Shown one piece after another: positions 24,513 through 32,737 of a stretch of 50,823 bases of DNA. The notes beneath the pieces were generated by a model. That model saw only the letters and a program-made list of their open reading frames with translations. It had not been told where the DNA came from and did not search any database. Position numbers and translations under genes: made by a program. Numbering within the stretch: position 1 is the stretch's first letter; every line of letters starts with the position of its first letter. Origin of the DNA: CADEFF01 sp964569315 (lineage in GTDB: Bacteria; Pseudomonadota; Alphaproteobacteria; Dongiales; Dongiaceae); assembly GCA_964569315.1 (NCBI GenBank), contig CAZMUZ010000014.1, positions 1 through 50,823 on the forward strand. Reading direction: 5' to 3'.

Positions 24513-25130
24513 TCAGCTCGGGTAGAGGGCGCCGACCTTGTTGCGGAGCGCGTCGATCAGGCCGGCGACCTTGCCGCCCGAGCTCTGGATCACCGATGCG
24601 AACTCGGAGCGATGCGTCTCGCTCATGCTGATGCCCTCGATCTTGAGATCGAGAATCTTGTAGCTGTCGGCGTCGCTGCGCATCAGCCAGTCGAGCCGCG
24701 CCGCCTCGCCGCCGCCGGGCGGCTCGACGAGGGTGAAGACGGTCACCAGGCTGTCGGACTCGTTGCGGACGCCCTTCACCGCGAACTCTTGCCCGGTATA
24801 TTCGGCGAAGCGTCTGGCGTAGTTGACCACGAGGAAATCCTCGAAGAGCTTCAGATACTCCTCGCGCTCCTCGTCGGTCGCGATCCGCCAATAGCGCCCG
24901 AGCACCGTCTTGCCGATGGCGGCGACGTCGAAGTTCTGGCGCTGCAGCGTCCGGAAGCGGTCGTTGCGCAGCGCCGGGGTGATGTCGCTGCCGGTCAGAT
25001 CGGCGAGCGCCTGCTGGCCCAGGCTCTGGATGAAGGCGGCGGGATCGGCACTGGCGATGGCCAGCCTTCCGCTGGCGACGAGCGCACAGAGCGATCCGGC
25101 CAACCCCAGGAATCGGCGGCGATGCAACAT
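24513..25130 (-). CDS. mlaC: MlaC/Ttg2D family phospholipid-transport periplasmic protein
   Basis: 205 residues. A signal peptide is present (MLHRRRFLGLAGSLCALVASG, with cleavage after about residue 28). It is followed by the MlaC fold: FDVAAIGKTVLGRYWRIATDEEREEYLKLFEDFLV (read in segments), TVFTLVEPPGG, WLMRSDADSYKILDLKIEGISM and the C-terminal helix IQSSGGKVAGLIDAL. MlaC shuttles phospholipid between the outer-membrane MlaA complex and the inner-membrane MlaFEDB transporter. The start at 25130 is 4 bases after the mlaA stop, a translationally coupled pair. The mlaFED genes are not in the window. Confidence 0.93.
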   Translation of the reverse strand: MLHRRRFLGLAGSLCALVASGRLAIASADPAAFIQSLGQQALADLTGSDITPALRNDRFRTLQRQNFDVAAIGKTVLGRYWRIATDEEREEYLKLFEDFLVVNYARRFAEYTGQEFAVKGVRNESDSLVTVFTLVEPPGGGEAARLDWLMRSDADSYKILDLKIEGISMSETHRSEFASVIQSSGGKVAGLIDALRNKVGALYPS

Positions 25131-25134
25131 CGGA

Positions 25135-25926
25135 TCAGTATGCCTCGGTCGTCTGCGGTTCGGCGTCGAGATAGTCGAGGGCGGAGATGCTGTCGGACGG
25201 TTCGCCATTGCGGATTGCGTCGTTCCGCTGCTGCCGGTAGAGGCTGCGGATGGTGGCGTAGTAGTCGATGGCGCCGGCCTTGATGTCATCGAGAGTCCTG
25301 AGGTTTCGCGCCCGGGTATCGACCACGTCGACGCCGGCGCGGACGAAGTTCGCGGTCTCGATCCAGTCGTAGCTCCACGCCAGATAGGTAATGGGATCGA
25401 GGAAATGATCAACCACCTTGCCCGTGGCATCGCGGGGATTTGACGGGCCGACCAGCGGCAGGACCAGGTAGGGACCCTCGCCGCTGCCCCAGACCGCCAG
25501 GGTCTGGCCGAAATCCTCGTCGTGATATTCGAGCCCGATCTCGCTCGCCACGTCGATCAGGCCGCCGAGCCCGACCGTGGAATTCACGAAAAACCGGCCG
25601 AGCGTGGTGCCGGCGCGGTCGATCTCGCCCTGAAACAGGTCGTTCGCCAGCACGACCGGCGTGCGCAGGTTGTTGAGGGCGTTGCGGATGCCGTCCTGGG
25701 CGAAATTCGGCAGGCCGATATAGTACCAGCCGGCAAACGGCTTCAGCACCAGCTCGTCGAGCGCGTTGTTCAGGTCGAAGAAATACCGGTTCATCGGCTC
25801 GAGCGGGTCGTTGGTTTCCTCGTACGCCGCGAGCTCTTCCGGATCGGTCGGCGGCGTCGCGCAGGCGGCGAGCCCCAGCGCCATACCGGCCGAAATCAGC
25901 AATGCCCCTAGTGATGCCCGTCGCAT
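25135..25926 (-). CDS. mlaA: MlaA/VacJ family outer-membrane lipoprotein
   Basis: 263 residues with a lipoprotein signal, MRRASLGALLISAGMALGLAAC, whose lipobox LAAC gives a lipidated Cys at ~22. The MlaA domain is clear: EETNDPLEPMNRYFFDLNNALDE, KPFAGWYY, NALNNLRTPVVLANDLFQG, RFFVNSTVGLGGLIDVA, DFGQTLAVWGSGEGPYLVLPLVGPSNPRD (read in segments). MlaA removes phospholipids from the outer leaflet and hands them to MlaC. The start at 25926 follows GAGGGGATG. It is the first gene of a two-gene operon with mlaC. Confidence 0.95.
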   Translation of the reverse strand: MRRASLGALLISAGMALGLAACATPPTDPEELAAYEETNDPLEPMNRYFFDLNNALDELVLKPFAGWYYIGLPNFAQDGIRNALNNLRTPVVLANDLFQGEIDRAGTTLGRFFVNSTVGLGGLIDVASEIGLEYHDEDFGQTLAVWGSGEGPYLVLPLVGPSNPRDATGKVVDHFLDPITYLAWSYDWIETANFVRAGVDVVDTRARNLRTLDDIKAGAIDYYATIRSLYRQQRNDAIRNGEPSDSISALDYLDAEPQTTEAY

Positions 25927-26292
25927 CGAATGCCCATCCCCTCGATCAATCCCGTTCGTTCCGGCAGCTTGCGCCGTCGGTCGGAAGCCCAGGCACACGG
26001 AACCAGTTTGCGGCTTCCCTCCGCAAAACCCGTCGCCCCGTTCTTGCGCGGCTGTCCCTTGGATATCGTGCCATCGGTGTCTTAACGCACCCTATATCCG
26101 GGGAGTTGTCCCACGCGCGCCTCGCGCCCGCCCGCATTTGCGCAAGGACGGTTAACGCGGCGCACATACTAGAGGCGAAATTGTACCGTCGCTAGGTGTT
26201 TTGCGCCGGTCGCAAACGACGAATCGGGAAGAAAAAACGAATTTTCGGCGATAGTTACCGACCGTCCCGAGTCGCCCGCGATTCTCTCGGAA
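25927..26292. other. 366-bp intergenic region between mlaA and the dpp operon 3' end
   Basis: No gene is visible. The minus strand carries the dpp operon end and the mlaA promoter. A possible weak terminator for the dpp genes lies at 26229-26246, where the minus strand reads CGAA-AA-TTCG followed by TTTTTTC. A nested hairpin CCGAG/CTCGG lies at 26267-26290. The mlaA promoter was not identified with confidence. Confidence 0.45.
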
Positions 26293-27285
26293 TCAGGCCG
26301 GCGCGACCGTCCGTTCCGCGTGATGGCAGGCGACCAGGCGCCCGTCCACCGGACGCAGCTCCGGCCGTTCGATGGCGCAAATCTCGGTCGCGAAGGGGCA
26401 GCGCCGATGAAAGGCGCAGCCGGGCGGTGGGTCGAGCGGGGAGGGCAGTTCTCCCTTGATCGGCAGGCGGGCGCGGCGCTTCGCAGGATCGACGCTCGGC
26501 GTGCTGCCGAGGAGCGCCTGGGTATAGGGATGCCGCGGCGGGCGCGAGAAGATGCTGTCGCGCGTCCCCTGCTCCGCCACCCGCCCGAGATACATGACCA
26601 TGATCTCGTCGGCGATATGCCGCACCACGCCCAGATCGTGCGAGATGAACATGTAGGCGAGGTTGAACTCCGCCTGCAGATCCATCATCAGGTTCAGCAC
26701 CTGCGCCCGGATCGATACGTCGAGGGCGGAGACCGGCTCGTCGGCGACCACGACCTTCGGGCGCAGCATGAGGGCGCGGGCGATCGCGATACGCTGGCGC
26801 TGGCCGCCGGAAAACATGTGCGGATAGCGGCTGTAATGCTCGGGCCGGAGCCCGACCTTCGCCATCATCTCGCGCGCCGCCTCGCGCCTTGCCGCGGCGG
26901 CGAGGCCGCTGTTGATGCGCAGCGGCTCCTCGAGGATCGTCCCCACCTGCTTGCGCGGGTTGAGCGAGGCGTAGGGGTTCTGGAACACCATCTGCACGAT
27001 CGGCCGAAGGCGCTTCAGCGCGTCGCGATCGGCGGTCGCCATCGGCACGCCCTCGATCGTCAGATCGCCCGAGGTCGGCCGCTCGATCATGGTGACGAGC
27101 CGCGCCAGGGTCGATTTGCCGCAGCCCGATTCGCCGACGACGGCGAGAGTCCGGCCGGGCTCGATCCGGAAGCTCACGCCGGCCACGGCCTGCAGCACGG
27201 CGACGCCCCTCAGGAGCCCGCGCCCGATCCGGTAGTGGCGGGTGACCTCCTTCGCGTCGATGATCGCGCCGTTGGCCTCGGTCAT
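26293..27285 (-). CDS. dppF: Dipeptide/oligopeptide ABC transporter ATP-binding protein (DppF type)
   Basis: 330 residues. The single ABC domain has Walker A VVGESGCGKSTLAR, Q-loop VFQNPYASLNP, signature FSGGQRQRIAIARAL, Walker B VVVADEPVSALDVS and H-loop FISHDLG. The C-terminal oligopeptide-transporter extension with its Cys cluster (GCAFHRRCPFATEIC) is present, as in OppF/DppF. The start at 27285 overlaps the stop of the upstream ATPase gene by ATGA, so the two subunits are translationally coupled. It is the last gene of the leftward operon. Confidence 0.95.
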   Translation of the reverse strand: MTEANGAIIDAKEVTRHYRIGRGLLRGVAVLQAVAGVSFRIEPGRTLAVVGESGCGKSTLARLVTMIERPTSGDLTIEGVPMATADRDALKRLRPIVQMVFQNPYASLNPRKQVGTILEEPLRINSGLAAAARREAAREMMAKVGLRPEHYSRYPHMFSGGQRQRIAIARALMLRPKVVVADEPVSALDVSIRAQVLNLMMDLQAEFNLAYMFISHDLGVVRHIADEIMVMYLGRVAEQGTRDSIFSRPPRHPYTQALLGSTPSVDPAKRRARLPIKGELPSPLDPPPGCAFHRRCPFATEICAIERPELRPVDGRLVACHHAERTVAPA

Positions 27286-28325
27286 GCGCGGCCTCCGACG
27301 GGGGGCCGTTCCGGGGGTCGGGCCGGCGACAGGCCGGCGCGCGCCTCTTCGCCGGGCTGGCCGCCATTCAGCGGATAGTGGCAGCGCACACGCCGGCCTT
27401 CGGCATCGCTCTCGAGCGCCGGCTGCTGCTGCACGCAGAATTCCGTGGCGTAGCGGCAACGGGGGTTGAAGAGGCAGCCGCGCGGGCGGTCCTCGATCCC
27501 GGGCACCATGCCCGGGATCGTCGCGAGCCGGCTCTTCGCCGCGCTCCGTTCCGGCAGCGCATCCAGCAGGGCTGCGGTATAGGGGTGTCGCGGCGCGGCA
27601 AAGAGGCCCTCGGCCGGCTGCTCCTCGACCTGCTGGCCCGCATACATGACCATCACGCGCTTCGCCGTTTCGGCCACCACGCCCATGTCGTGGGTGATCA
27701 GCACCAGCGCCATGCCGCGCTCGCGCTGGAGGTCGATCAGCAGATCGAGAATCTGCGCCTGGATCGTCACGTCGAGGGCGGTGGTCGGCTCGTCCGCGAT
27801 CAGCAGGCGGGGGTTGCAGGCGATCGCCATGGCGATCATCACGCGCTGGTTCATGCCGCCGGAGAGTTGATGGGGGAAGGAATTGAGGCGGGTCTCGGGC
27901 GCCGGGATGCCGACCTGGCCCAGGAGCTCGATGACGCGCTGCCGCCGTTCCGCACGGGTTCCGCCCTCATGGACCTTGAGCGTCTCCATGATCTGGAAGC
28001 CGACGGTGAAGCAGGGGTTGAGGCTGGTGGTCGGCTCCTGGAAGACCATGGCGATGTCGTTGCCGACGATCCGGCGGCGCTCGGCCGCGTCCAGCGCCAG
28101 GAGATCGCGCCCGCCAAAACTCATGCGGTCGGCGGTGACCTTGCCCGGCCAGGGGATGAGCCCCATCAGCGCCATCATCGAGACGCTCTTGCCGGAGCCC
28201 GATTCGCCGACCACCCCCAGCACCTCGCCGTCCTCGACCGTGAAATCGACGCCGTCGACCGCGCGAAAGACGCCGCGCGCGGTCTGGAACTCGACGGCGA
28301 GATTGCGGACTTCGAGGAGCGCCAT
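27282..28325 (-). CDS. dppD: Dipeptide/oligopeptide ABC transporter ATP-binding protein (DppD type)
   Basis: 347 residues. Walker A is VVGESGSGKSVSMM, Q-loop FQEPTTSLNPC, signature LSGGMNQRVMIAMAIA, Walker B LLIADEPTTALDVT and H-loop LITHDMG. The C-terminal DppD/OppD extension carries the Cys motif RGCLFNPRCRYATEFC, followed by a Pro/Arg-rich tail that is slightly long for the family. It pairs with DppF to power the importer. It begins 11 bases after the dppC stop. Confidence 0.95.
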   Translation of the reverse strand: MALLEVRNLAVEFQTARGVFRAVDGVDFTVEDGEVLGVVGESGSGKSVSMMALMGLIPWPGKVTADRMSFGGRDLLALDAAERRRIVGNDIAMVFQEPTTSLNPCFTVGFQIMETLKVHEGGTRAERRQRVIELLGQVGIPAPETRLNSFPHQLSGGMNQRVMIAMAIACNPRLLIADEPTTALDVTIQAQILDLLIDLQRERGMALVLITHDMGVVAETAKRVMVMYAGQQVEEQPAEGLFAAPRHPYTAALLDALPERSAAKSRLATIPGMVPGIEDRPRGCLFNPRCRYATEFCVQQQPALESDAEGRRVRCHYPLNGGQPGEEARAGLSPARPPERPPVGGRA

Positions 28326-28336
28326 CTGCCGCGCCC

Positions 28337-29263
28337 TCAGCGCTTCAGCCGGGGATCGAGCGCGTCGCGCAGCCCATCCCCCGCGAGGTTGAAGGCGAGC
28401 ACCGTGATCAGCACGGCGAGACCCGGAAACGTCACCACCCACCAGGCGCTCTGCACGAACTCGCGCGCCTTGGCGAGCATGGTGCCCCATTCGGGCGTCG
28501 GAGGCTGTGCACCGAGGCCGAGAAAGCCGAGCGCGGCCGCATCGAGGATCGCGGAGGAGAAGCTCAAGGTCGCGAGCACGATCAGCGGCGCCATGCAGTT
28601 CGGCAGGACCGTCGCGAACATCAGCCGCAACCTTCCGGCGCCGGCGACGCGCGAGGCGGTGACATACTCCTTCGTCATCTCGCCGATCACCGCGGCGCGC
28701 ATGATGCGCGTGAAATGCGGCAGGTAGGTCACGGCGACGGCGACGACCGCATTGAGCAGCCCCGGCCCCAGGATCGCGACGATCACGATCGCGAGCAGCA
28801 GCGACGGGATCGACAGCATCACGTCCATCAGGCGCATGATCAGCTCCTCGACCACGCCGCGGAAATAACCGGCGGAGAGGCCGAGCAGCACGCCCGAACT
28901 CAGCGAGAGGGTGATGACGATGCACCCGATCAGCAGCGAGTAGCGGGCGCCGTGGATCAGCCGGGAGAAGATGTCGCGGCCGACATCGTCCGTGCCGAGC
29001 AGGAACTCCGCCCTGCCGCCCTCGGCCCACATGGGCGGGGTCAGGAAGGCGTCCCGATATTGCTGCAGCGGCGGGTGCGGGGAGACGAGGTCGGCGAAGA
29101 TCGCGAGCAGGGAGACGATGACGATCACGACGAGGCCGGCGAGCGCGCCCTTGTTCTCGCAGAAGGAGAGCCATAGCTCCTTCGCCGGATGCAGCGGCGC
29201 CGGCCCCGACGCCGGTACGGACCCGGGCTCGGCCGCCGCGACGGTTGTGGGATCAGCGGGCAT
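28337..29263 (-). CDS. dppC: Dipeptide/oligopeptide ABC transporter permease (DppC type)
   Basis: 308 residues. An N-terminal cytosolic OppC_N segment (LHPAKELWLSFCENKGALAG) leads into the first helix, a periplasmic loop with LLGTDDVGRDIFSRLIHGAR, and five further helices. The EAA loop that contacts the ATPases reads YVTASRVAGAGRLRLMFATVLPN. The start overlaps the end of dppB by 11 bases, typical for the permease pair. Confidence 0.95.
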   Translation of the reverse strand: MPADPTTVAAAEPGSVPASGPAPLHPAKELWLSFCENKGALAGLVVIVIVSLLAIFADLVSPHPPLQQYRDAFLTPPMWAEGGRAEFLLGTDDVGRDIFSRLIHGARYSLLIGCIVITLSLSSGVLLGLSAGYFRGVVEELIMRLMDVMLSIPSLLLAIVIVAILGPGLLNAVVAVAVTYLPHFTRIMRAAVIGEMTKEYVTASRVAGAGRLRLMFATVLPNCMAPLIVLATLSFSSAILDAAALGFLGLGAQPPTPEWGTMLAKAREFVQSAWWVVTFPGLAVLITVLAFNLAGDGLRDALDPRLKR

Positions 29264-30263
29264 GGCGAATCCGCGGGTTGATGAGACCGTAGAGCAGGTC
29301 GACGATGAGGTTCACCGTCATGATGACCAGCGCCACCAGCAGCACGCCGCCCTGAACCGAAGGGTAGTCGCGGCGGCTGATCGAATCGACGAGCCATTTG
29401 CCGATGCCAGGCCAGGAGAAGATCGTCTCGGTGAGGATCGCGCCGGCGAGGAGCGTGCCCACCTGAAGGCCGATCACCGTCACGACCGGGATGAGCGCGT
29501 TGCGAAGCGCATGCAGCCCGACCACGCGCAGCGGCGACAACCCCTTGGCGCGGGCGGTGCGGATATAGTCCTCGCTCAGCACTTCGAGCATCGAGGAGCG
29601 CGTCATGCGCGCGATGACCGCGAGCGGGATGGTGCCGAGCACGATCGCCGGCAGCACCAGATGATGCAGCGCGTCGAGGAAGGCGCCCTGCTCGTCCGAG
29701 AGCAGCGTGTCGATCAGCATGAAGTTGGTGACGGGGTCGATGAAATAGGCGAAATCGAGGCGGCCCGACACCGGCGTCCAGCCGAGATTGACCGAGAACA
29801 GGATGATGAGCAGCAGGCCCCACCAGAAGATCGGCATGGAAAAGCCGGTGAGGGAGAGCGCCATGACGGTGTGATCCGCGGGTCGTCCTCGATTGACGCC
29901 CGCGAAGATGCCGACCGGAAGCCCGATCACCAGCGCGAAGACGATGGCGCAGAAGGCGAGCTCGATGGTCGCCGGAAAGAGTTGCAGGAACTCGCCCAGG
30001 ACCGGCTTCTTGGTGACCAGCGACTTGCCGAGATCGCCTTCCAGCACGCCGCCGATATAAAAGACATATTGCTCGAGCAGCGGCCGGTCGAAGCCATATT
30101 GCTTCATCAGGGCCGCATGACGTTCGGGCGTGATGCCGCGCTCGCCCGCCAGAATCTCGATGGGATCGCCGGGGATGAGGCGGATCATGGCGAAGGTGAG
30201 CAGCGTGACCCCGAAGAAAGTCGGGATCAGCCCCGCCAGCTTGGTGAGGAAGAATCGAAGCAT
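29253..30263 (-). CDS. dppB: Dipeptide/oligopeptide ABC transporter permease (DppB type)
   Basis: 336 residues with six hydrophobic segments. The N-terminus MLRFFLTKLAGLIPTFFGVT is the DppB/OppB hallmark. The EAA loop is DYIRTARAKGLSPLRVVGLHALRNA, followed by LLAGAILTETIFSWPGIGKW. It forms the channel with DppC. The gene starts 76 bases after dppA, and that gap holds a strong hairpin. Confidence 0.95.
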   Translation of the reverse strand: MLRFFLTKLAGLIPTFFGVTLLTFAMIRLIPGDPIEILAGERGITPERHAALMKQYGFDRPLLEQYVFYIGGVLEGDLGKSLVTKKPVLGEFLQLFPATIELAFCAIVFALVIGLPVGIFAGVNRGRPADHTVMALSLTGFSMPIFWWGLLLIILFSVNLGWTPVSGRLDFAYFIDPVTNFMLIDTLLSDEQGAFLDALHHLVLPAIVLGTIPLAVIARMTRSSMLEVLSEDYIRTARAKGLSPLRVVGLHALRNALIPVVTVIGLQVGTLLAGAILTETIFSWPGIGKWLVDSISRRDYPSVQGGVLLVALVIMTVNLIVDLLYGLINPRIRHAR

Positions 30264-30280
30264 CGCCCGCCGGAAAAACG

Positions 30281-30316
30281 AACGGGGGGAGCCTTGTGTC
30301 TCGGGCTCCCCCCGTT
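30281..30316 (-). terminator. Attenuator-like hairpin between dppA and dppB
   Basis: A perfect 13-bp stem AACGGGGGGAGCC / GGCTCCCCCCGTT closes a 10-base loop. On the minus strand it is followed by CGTTTTTCC. Placement directly after the binding-protein gene suggests partial termination, giving more binding protein than permease. Confidence 0.85.
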
Positions 30317-30339
30317 GCCGTTACGCTATCGGACCGATC

Positions 30340-31935
30340 CTACTCCAGGTCCACCGTATAGAACTGATGGGTCCCGAGCGGATCCATGATGTAGCCGGTG
30401 ACTTCCTTGCGCATCGGCATGAACACGACGGAGTGCGCGACCGTGACCCACGGCGCCTCTTCCTTGAAGACCACCTGAGCCTTCTCGTAGAGATCCGTGC
30501 GCGCGGCCTGATCGCTCGTCCGCTTCGCCTGGATGATCAGGTCGTCGAAGGCCGGGTCGCACCAGCGGGCGCGGTTGCCGCCGCTCTCGGCCGCGTCGCA
30601 ACCGAGAAGCTGATTGAGGAAGTTGTCCGGATCGCCGTTGTCGCCGGTCCAGCCCAGGAGAACGGTCTGGTGCTCGCCCTTCTTCGAACGGTCGAGATAC
30701 TCGGCCCATTCGAAGGAGACGATCTCGGCATTGACCCCGACGGCGGCCCAGTCGGCCTGAATCAGCTCCGCCATGCGCTGCGCGTTGGGGTTATAGGGAC
30801 GCTGCACCGGCATCGCCCAGATGTCGGTATCGAAGCCGTCCGGATAGCCCGCTTCGGCGAGTAGCTGCTTCGCCTTTTCCGGATCGTAGGCGTAGTCCTG
30901 AACGGCGTCGTTGTAGGACCACATTGTCGGCGGAATGGGATTTTTCGCCGCTTCGCCGGCGCCCTGGAAGACGGCGTCGAGGATCGCCTGCTTGTTGATC
31001 GCGTAGTTCAGCGCCTGACGGACCAGCTTGTTGTCGAACGGCTTCTTCTCGGTGTTGAAGGCCAGATAGCCGACATTGAGGCCCTGCTGCTCCTGCACGG
31101 TCAGCGCCGGGTTCGCTTGCATGCCCTTCACGTCGGCGGGATTCGGGTAGGTCATGATCTGGCATTCGCCGGCGACCAGCTTCGCGTAACGAACGCTGGC
31201 GTCGGGCGTGATCGCGAAGACGAGCTTGTCGATCTTCGCCTTGCCTTCCCAATACTCGGCGTTGGCGTTGTAGCGGATCACCGCGTCCTTCTGATAGTCG
31301 ACGAGGACGAAGGGCCCGGTGCCGGATGGATTCTGGTCGAGCATTTCCGGCGTGCCGGCCGCCATGTACTGGTCGGCCTGCTCCTTGGAGAAGATCGACG
31401 CGAAGTCCATGGCGAGGTCGGCGAGGAAGGGCGCTTCCGGCGCATCGAGCGTGAAGCGCACGGTGTAGTCATCGACCTTCTCGATCGACTTCAGCAGATC
31501 GGGCATGCCCATGCCCTCGAAATACTCGTACGTGCCGCTCGAAACCCCGTGATAGGGGTGATCGGCCTTCAGCTGACGCTCGAAGGAGAACACAACGTCG
31601 TCGGCGTTGAAGTCGCGCGAGGGGGTGAAGTCGGGCTTGTTGTGGAACTTCACGCCATGGCGGAGATGGAAAGTGTAGGTGAGGCCGTCGTCCGAGACAT
31701 CCCAGCTCTCGGCGAGGCCCGGCCGGATCTCCGTCGTGCCGAGCTTGAACTCGACAAGGCGGTTGAAGATCGTGCGGGACGAGGCATCGAAGGTCGTGCC
31801 GGCGGTGTAGAGGCCCGGGTTGAACCCTTCGGGGCTGCCTTCCGAGCAATAAACCAGCGTCTTCGCATGCGCGCCTGCGCTGACGCCGAGAACGAGCGCG
31901 AAACCGGCGACCGCACTCAATAACGTGCGTTTCAT
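30340..31935 (-). CDS. dppA: Dipeptide-type ABC transporter substrate-binding protein
   Basis: 531 residues, SBP family 5. A signal peptide is clear (MKRTLLSAVAGFALVLGVSAGAHA then KTLVYC). Family motifs include LVYCSEGSPEGFNPGLYTAG, RLVEFKLGTTEIRPGLAESW, GLTYTFHLRHGVKFH, FNADDVVFSFERQ and NPSGTGPFVLVDYQ. The clade with LVYCSEGSPEGFNP starts resembles E. coli DppA. Peptides, haem precursors or opine-like compounds are possible cargo. GGGGAGGC precedes the ATG, and a sigma-70-type promoter lies 70-98 bases upstream. Confidence 0.95.
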   Translation of the reverse strand: MKRTLLSAVAGFALVLGVSAGAHAKTLVYCSEGSPEGFNPGLYTAGTTFDASSRTIFNRLVEFKLGTTEIRPGLAESWDVSDDGLTYTFHLRHGVKFHNKPDFTPSRDFNADDVVFSFERQLKADHPYHGVSSGTYEYFEGMGMPDLLKSIEKVDDYTVRFTLDAPEAPFLADLAMDFASIFSKEQADQYMAAGTPEMLDQNPSGTGPFVLVDYQKDAVIRYNANAEYWEGKAKIDKLVFAITPDASVRYAKLVAGECQIMTYPNPADVKGMQANPALTVQEQQGLNVGYLAFNTEKKPFDNKLVRQALNYAINKQAILDAVFQGAGEAAKNPIPPTMWSYNDAVQDYAYDPEKAKQLLAEAGYPDGFDTDIWAMPVQRPYNPNAQRMAELIQADWAAVGVNAEIVSFEWAEYLDRSKKGEHQTVLLGWTGDNGDPDNFLNQLLGCDAAESGGNRARWCDPAFDDLIIQAKRTSDQAARTDLYEKAQVVFKEEAPWVTVAHSVVFMPMRKEVTGYIMDPLGTHQFYTVDLE

Positions 31936-32004
31936 CGTTTGAAGCCTCCCCAAAATGTGACGTGGCGGCCGCGTGAGTATCGTCGAAGGACCGCCTTGCA
32001 AGCG

Positions 32005-32033
32005 ACGGTAGGAGCGAGCCTTTCCCCTGTCAA
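32005..32033 (-). promoter_or_regulatory. Sigma-70-type promoter of the dpp operon
   Basis: On the minus strand TTGACA (32033-32028) and TACCGT (32010-32005) are separated by 17 bases. The -35 is perfect; the -10 is degenerate, as is common in alphaproteobacteria. Transcription would start near 31998, about 60 bases before dppA. Confidence 0.65.
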
Positions 32034-32054
32034 TGCGAGAACCCGGCGGCGCGG

Positions 32055-32073
32055 CGCTCACAATCTGAGAGCG
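32055..32073. promoter_or_regulatory. Dyad between the dpp and thioesterase promoters
   Basis: CGCTC-N9-GAGCG. It lies between the leftward dpp promoter and a plausible rightward promoter (TTGACC at 32096, TAATTT at 32118) for the thioesterase gene. A shared operator is possible. Confidence 0.35.
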
Positions 32074-32095
32074 ATCTAATCCGGGCGGTAACAGC

Positions 32096-32123
32096 TTGAC
32101 CGTCTTCGATCTTCCGCTAATTT
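32096..32123 (+). promoter_or_regulatory. Possible promoter of the thioesterase gene
   Basis: TTGACC (32096-32101) and TAATTT (32118-32123) with a 16-base spacer. The region is locally AT-richer than its surroundings. Confidence 0.45.
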
Positions 32124-32211
32124 ACGGCGTTCCAACCAACGCATGCCCGCGGACAAGCGCAGCTTAGACGAGCGCGAACCCGTCGAGCGCAACTCCACCC
32201 GAGCGCACCCC

Positions 32212-32721
32212 ATGACAGCCAACCTCGCCGAATTCGAGACGCCCTTCGTCGTGGAAGGGATGACGGTCCTTCCCGAATGGACCGATTACAACGGCCATTA
32301 CAACATCGCCTACTACCTCGTCGCCTTCGACAAGGCGTTCGACCTGATCTACGAGAAGCTCGGCTTCGCGCTCGACCAGATCCAGACGAAGGGCGTTTCG
32401 ACGTTTTCGACCGAGCATCATCTGACCTATCAGCGCGAGATGGTGGTGGGCGACCCGATCCGGATCGAAGCGCAGCTCATCGAATGCGATGCCAAGCGAT
32501 TCCGCGTGTTCTACACGATGTATCACGCGACGGAGGGATATCTGGCGGCGACCGACGAGCGCATCGACATCTATGTCGACATGAAAACGCGCCGCGTCAT
32601 TCCGTTTCCGGATTCCGTGCGCGACCACCTGGCGCGGCTGAAGGCCGCGCATGACAGGCTCGGCATGCCCTTCGAGGCCGGGCGCGGGATCGACTTCAAG
32701 AACAAGCGCCGCCCCGACTGA
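32212..32721 (+). CDS. Hot-dog-fold acyl-CoA thioesterase
   Basis: 169 residues from Met at 32212 (an upstream in-frame Met at 32143 is possible). The 4HBT/YbgC-type active-site segment is EWTDYNGHYNIAYYLVAFDKAFD, with the catalytic Asp and the conserved Asn-Gly-His. It is followed by STEHHLTYQREMVVGDPIRIEAQLIE and the FRVFYTMYHA strand. The DYNGHxNxAYY pattern is shared with the betainyl-CoA thioesterases of carnitine and betaine catabolism, but the true acyl group is unknown. It is divergent from dppA. Confidence 0.9.
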   Translation: MTANLAEFETPFVVEGMTVLPEWTDYNGHYNIAYYLVAFDKAFDLIYEKLGFALDQIQTKGVSTFSTEHHLTYQREMVVGDPIRIEAQLIECDAKRFRVFYTMYHATEGYLAATDERIDIYVDMKTRRVIPFPDSVRDHLARLKAAHDRLGMPFEAGRGIDFKNKRRPD

Positions 32722-32737
32722 GCGTCGCGGCCGTCCG

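Noticed and set aside
25135..25998. Longer MlaA start at 25998
   Set aside because: The extra 24 residues would bury the lipoprotein signal; the Met at 25926 has GAGGGG upstream and a proper lipobox distance.
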